From NCBI GenBank assembly GCA_949295025.1, contig CASFJK010000007.1, positions 1 through 64,000 of the forward strand: DNA of 64,000 bases. Reading direction: 5' to 3'. Numbering within the stretch: the first letter of the stretch is position 1; every line of letters starts with the position of its first letter. A program made the translations under genes and the position numbers. This document shows positions 61,539-64,000 of the stretch, in pieces. The notes beneath the pieces are model-generated. The model made no database searches. It was given only the letters and a program-made list of their open reading frames with translations, and was not told the origin of the DNA. This DNA comes from an uncultured Pseudomonadota bacterium (GTDB lineage: Bacteria; Pseudomonadota; Alphaproteobacteria; RF32; CAG-239).

Positions 61539-64000
61539 ATGATAAAAAGAATGCTGATTGACAGCACTCAAGAAGAAGAAACCAGAGTTGTTGTCATTAA
61601 CGGAAACAAACTCGAAGATGTTGAGTTTGAAACTTGCAGACGCAAACAGATTAAAGGTAATATCTATTTAGCCAAAGTTATGCGTGTTGAACCTTCCCTA
61701 CAAGCTTGTTTTGTTGATTATGGCGGGAACAAACACGGTTTTTTGGCTTTTGGAGAAATTCACCCCGATTATTATAATTTGCCTCAAGAGCAAATTGATG
61801 CCATTGACAAAGAAGTTAATGATATTATAGAAGCAAAAAAACAAGCTTTGAAAGAGCGCGAAGCTGAAAGAGAAAGAATCCGCGCTGAAAAAGCTGCTGC
61901 TTATGCTCAGAAAATGGCAGAAAAAGCAAAAGCCGAAGCTGAAGCTAAAGCTTTGGAAGAGCAATGTCTTGCCGAAGAACAAAATGCTGCTAAATGTTCT
62001 GAAACAGCTGAAACACTTGAACAAACACCTGAGAAAGCCGTTGCCGTTGAGACATCTGAAGCCAAGGAATCAGAACCCAAAGAAATCGAAGCTTCTTCTG
62101 AAAAGGATACTGCCGAAAACACCACTGACAGCAAAGAAACTGCCGAGCAAACAACAGAGCTTACTTTGGAACAAGCTCAAGCTGTGGTTGAGGCTGTTAA
62201 TGATAAAATTACCGATGAAGAAATTGCAGCTGAAGCTGAAGAAGGCGGTAAAAAACATCCTCTGAAAAAAAGAGTGGCTAAAAAAAGAATCCGCAAGAAA
62301 AAAGAAGAAAAGAAAGAAGAACTAAAAGTTTTGGCTGAAGATAGCGGTTTGGCTGATGAAGAACAAGTTTCTGAAGATATTGATGAAGAAAGTACTGACC
62401 GCAAAGCTGCTGAAAACAATCTTCAAAAAGTTGCATCCGTTAATGATAATATTAACGAAGATGATGACGATGATGACGATGCCGACACCGATGATGACGA
62501 CGATGATGATGAATTGGAAATGGATTTCGAGTTGCAAAGAAAATTGTTGCGTGCTCGCAAACTTTACCATTCATGCAAAATCCAAGATGTGATAAAAGAA
62601 GGTCAAATCTTACTTATTCAAGTTGTAAAAGAAGAGAGAGGAAATAAAGGTGCTGCTCTTACAACTTATCTTTCTTTGGCTGGTCGTTATTGTGTTTTAA
62701 TGCCTAACAGAATTAAAAGCGGTGGTGTTTCACGCAAAATTACCAATGTTGCTGACCGCAAACGCCTCAAAGCCATTGTTAAAGAATTACCTCTTTCTAC
62801 AGACATGTCTTTGATTGTTCGTACAGCCGGTGAAGAAAAAACACGTGCCGATATTGTCCGTGACTATAACTACCTTATCCGCAGCTGGAATCTTATTCGT
62901 TTGGCCGCATTAAAAGGTAAAGCCCCCAGCATGATTCATGAAGAAGGAAACCTTATCAAACGTGCTTTGCGTGATATTTATACCAAAGATATCAGTGAAG
63001 TTATTGTTGCCGGCGAAGAAGGTTATAAGACAGCTCGCGAGTTTTGCCGTATTCTTTCTCCTAACAATGTGAAAAAGATTAAAAATTATCGTAACAACGA
63101 CATGCCTTTATTCCAACGTTTTCAAGTTGAAGGACAGTTGGATAAACTGCATGAAGCAAACGCGCAACTCGAATCCGGCGGATATTTGGTTATTAACCCA
63201 ACAGAAGCTTTGGTATCCATCGATGTAAACTCCGGTCGTGCTACCAAAGAAAAAGATTTGGAAGAGACTGCTCTTAAAACCAATTTGGAAGCTTGTGATG
63301 AAATTGCTCGTCAATTGCGTTTGCGCAATTTGGCCGGATTAGTCGTTGTTGACTTTATTGATATGGAAGATCCAGCAAACAATCATGCCGTTGAAAAACG
63401 CATGAAAGAAGCTTTGAAAAAAGATCGTTCCCGCATCCAAATTGCTAAAATGAGCTGCTTTGGTTTGTTGGAGATTTCTCGTCAAAGAATGCATTCTTCT
63501 TTTATGGAAAGCAACTACCAAGTTTGCCCATATTGCCATGGTCAAGGTATGATTAGAACTATGGAATCTAGTACCGTATTTGTTCTGCGCGGCATTGAGG
63601 AAGAAGGAATCAGAAACAGATCTTCTCAAATTAATGTTTATGTTCCGTCAGATGTTGCTATTCATCTTTTGAATCACAAGCGTCAAGCTTTGCTCAATTT
63701 GGAACAAAAATATAAAATGAGCATTATTATTTGTGCAGATGATTCCATTCAAAATATTGCGGATTATCGCATTGAAAAAGTTAAAGGAATTGTTAAAGAA
63801 GAAGTTGTTGCTCCTAAAAATACAACAGAAAATGCTGAGGCTGAAGTTTGGAACGAAGAACCTGAAGTTTCTGAAACAGAAGTTGATACCAATGAAGCAG
63901 AAGATACTTCCGAAAACAATGGCGGACATCGCGATCGACGCAATCGTCGCAGAGACAGACGCAATCGTCGCGGAAGAGACCGTCGCAGAAATAACAATTT
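61539..64000 (+). CDS. rne: Ribonuclease E (partial, runs off the window)
   Basis: At least 820 residues from ATG 61539 (GGAG 7 nt upstream); no stop before the window end. RNase E starts mRNA decay and processes rRNA and tRNA. The S1 domain (GNIYLAKVMRVEPSLQACFV ... KEERGNKGAALTTYLSLAG) is split by an insertion of about 260 residues: a Lys/Glu/Ala-rich helical part followed by a run of Asp. Catalytic Asp562 (SIDVNSGR) and Asp605 (VVVDFIDME) are 43 apart as in E. coli (303/346), and the zinc-link CPYCHGQG starts at 663 (E. coli 404). The C-terminal scaffold begins acidic and then Arg-rich (HRDRRNRRRDRRNRRG). Divergent from amiC. Confidence 0.95.
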   Translation, partial: MIKRMLIDSTQEEETRVVVINGNKLEDVEFETCRRKQIKGNIYLAKVMRVEPSLQACFVDYGGNKHGFLAFGEIHPDYYNLPQEQIDAIDKEVNDIIEAKKQALKEREAERERIRAEKAAAYAQKMAEKAKAEAEAKALEEQCLAEEQNAAKCSETAETLEQTPEKAVAVETSEAKESEPKEIEASSEKDTAENTTDSKETAEQTTELTLEQAQAVVEAVNDKITDEEIAAEAEEGGKKHPLKKRVAKKRIRKKKEEKKEELKVLAEDSGLADEEQVSEDIDEESTDRKAAENNLQKVASVNDNINEDDDDDDDADTDDDDDDDELEMDFELQRKLLRARKLYHSCKIQDVIKEGQILLIQVVKEERGNKGAALTTYLSLAGRYCVLMPNRIKSGGVSRKITNVADRKRLKAIVKELPLSTDMSLIVRTAGEEKTRADIVRDYNYLIRSWNLIRLAALKGKAPSMIHEEGNLIKRALRDIYTKDISEVIVAGEEGYKTAREFCRILSPNNVKKIKNYRNNDMPLFQRFQVEGQLDKLHEANAQLESGGYLVINPTEALVSIDVNSGRATKEKDLEETALKTNLEACDEIARQLRLRNLAGLVVVDFIDMEDPANNHAVEKRMKEALKKDRSRIQIAKMSCFGLLEISRQRMHSSFMESNYQVCPYCHGQGMIRTMESSTVFVLRGIEEEGIRNRSSQINVYVPSDVAIHLLNHKRQALLNLEQKYKMSIIICADDSIQNIADYRIEKVKGIVKEEVVAPKNTTENAEAEVWNEEPEVSETEVDTNEAEDTSENNGGHRDRRNRRRDRRNRRGRDRRRNNN

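Noticed and set aside
61698..63997. Many minus-strand frames of 60-108 residues across rne.
   Set aside because: Antisense shadows of the low-complexity Lys/Glu/Asp-rich insertion and C-terminal region of RNase E, with Phe/Ser-rich translations.

Overview
The window is 64 kb of AT-rich bacterial chromosome from an alphaproteobacterium. Evidence: a CtrA-type response regulator with its phospho-acceptor Asp51; an RNase E with a large insertion inside its S1 domain; the neighbourhood rne / amiC-mrcA-prfB; the N-domain style of the regulator at 51521; and flagellar export genes. Low GC, short intergenic gaps and abundant small secreted or membrane proteins suggest a host- or gut-associated lineage rather than a free-living one. 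That ecological reading is inference; the class-level assignment is fairly secure.

Layout. 0-4 kb: infC, a tandem DUF805 pair whose second copy carries an in-frame stop, and ligA. 4-8 kb is accessory-like: a structured leader in front of a small XRE regulator, a GIY-YIG protein, short interspersed hairpin repeats, two cysteine-rich secreted proteins and a second XRE regulator with palindromic candidate operators. 8-21 kb mixes housekeeping genes (Nudix, apt, tRNA-Glu, msrAB, a YbaK deacylase, fliI-fliJ-sodB) with unknowns: an ankyrin protein built on exact 30-residue repeats, a small FHA-like protein and several membrane proteins. 21-29 kb: ctrA, then a glgB-glgX-malQ glycogen operon. 29-40 kb: a DUF2934 protein with a Cys/Lys tail, a TPR-methyltransferase, a MATE transporter, a pseudoknotted RNA element before a phosphoethanolamine transferase-like gene, tRNA-Leu, gltX-cysS, an MlaC-like protein, a solute-binding protein and an esterase.

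40.4-51.4 kb is a compact, all-minus-strand cluster derived from a podovirus-like phage: small and large terminase, SleB-type hydrolase, three-TM holin, T7-type portal, scaffold, capsid, tail tubular proteins A and B and small structural proteins, all intact. It has no integrase, replication gene, RNA polymerase or tail fibre. It faces a chromosomal-type S24-fold regulator that has lost its catalytic Ser and Lys, and the shared intergenic region carries a TTAA-N7-TTAACCAT sequence that fits the CtrA consensus. A domesticated, gene-transfer-agent-like particle is a serious possibility and is the main candidate for something undescribed here; a defective prophage is the main alternative.

52-64 kb is conserved envelope and RNA biology: a HAD-like protein, a YhdP/AsmA-like giant, prfB with the classical +1 frameshift, mrcA, amiC and, divergently, rne behind a strongly folded 5' leader; rne runs off the window end. 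Intrinsic terminators are unusually clear throughout and define most transcription units.
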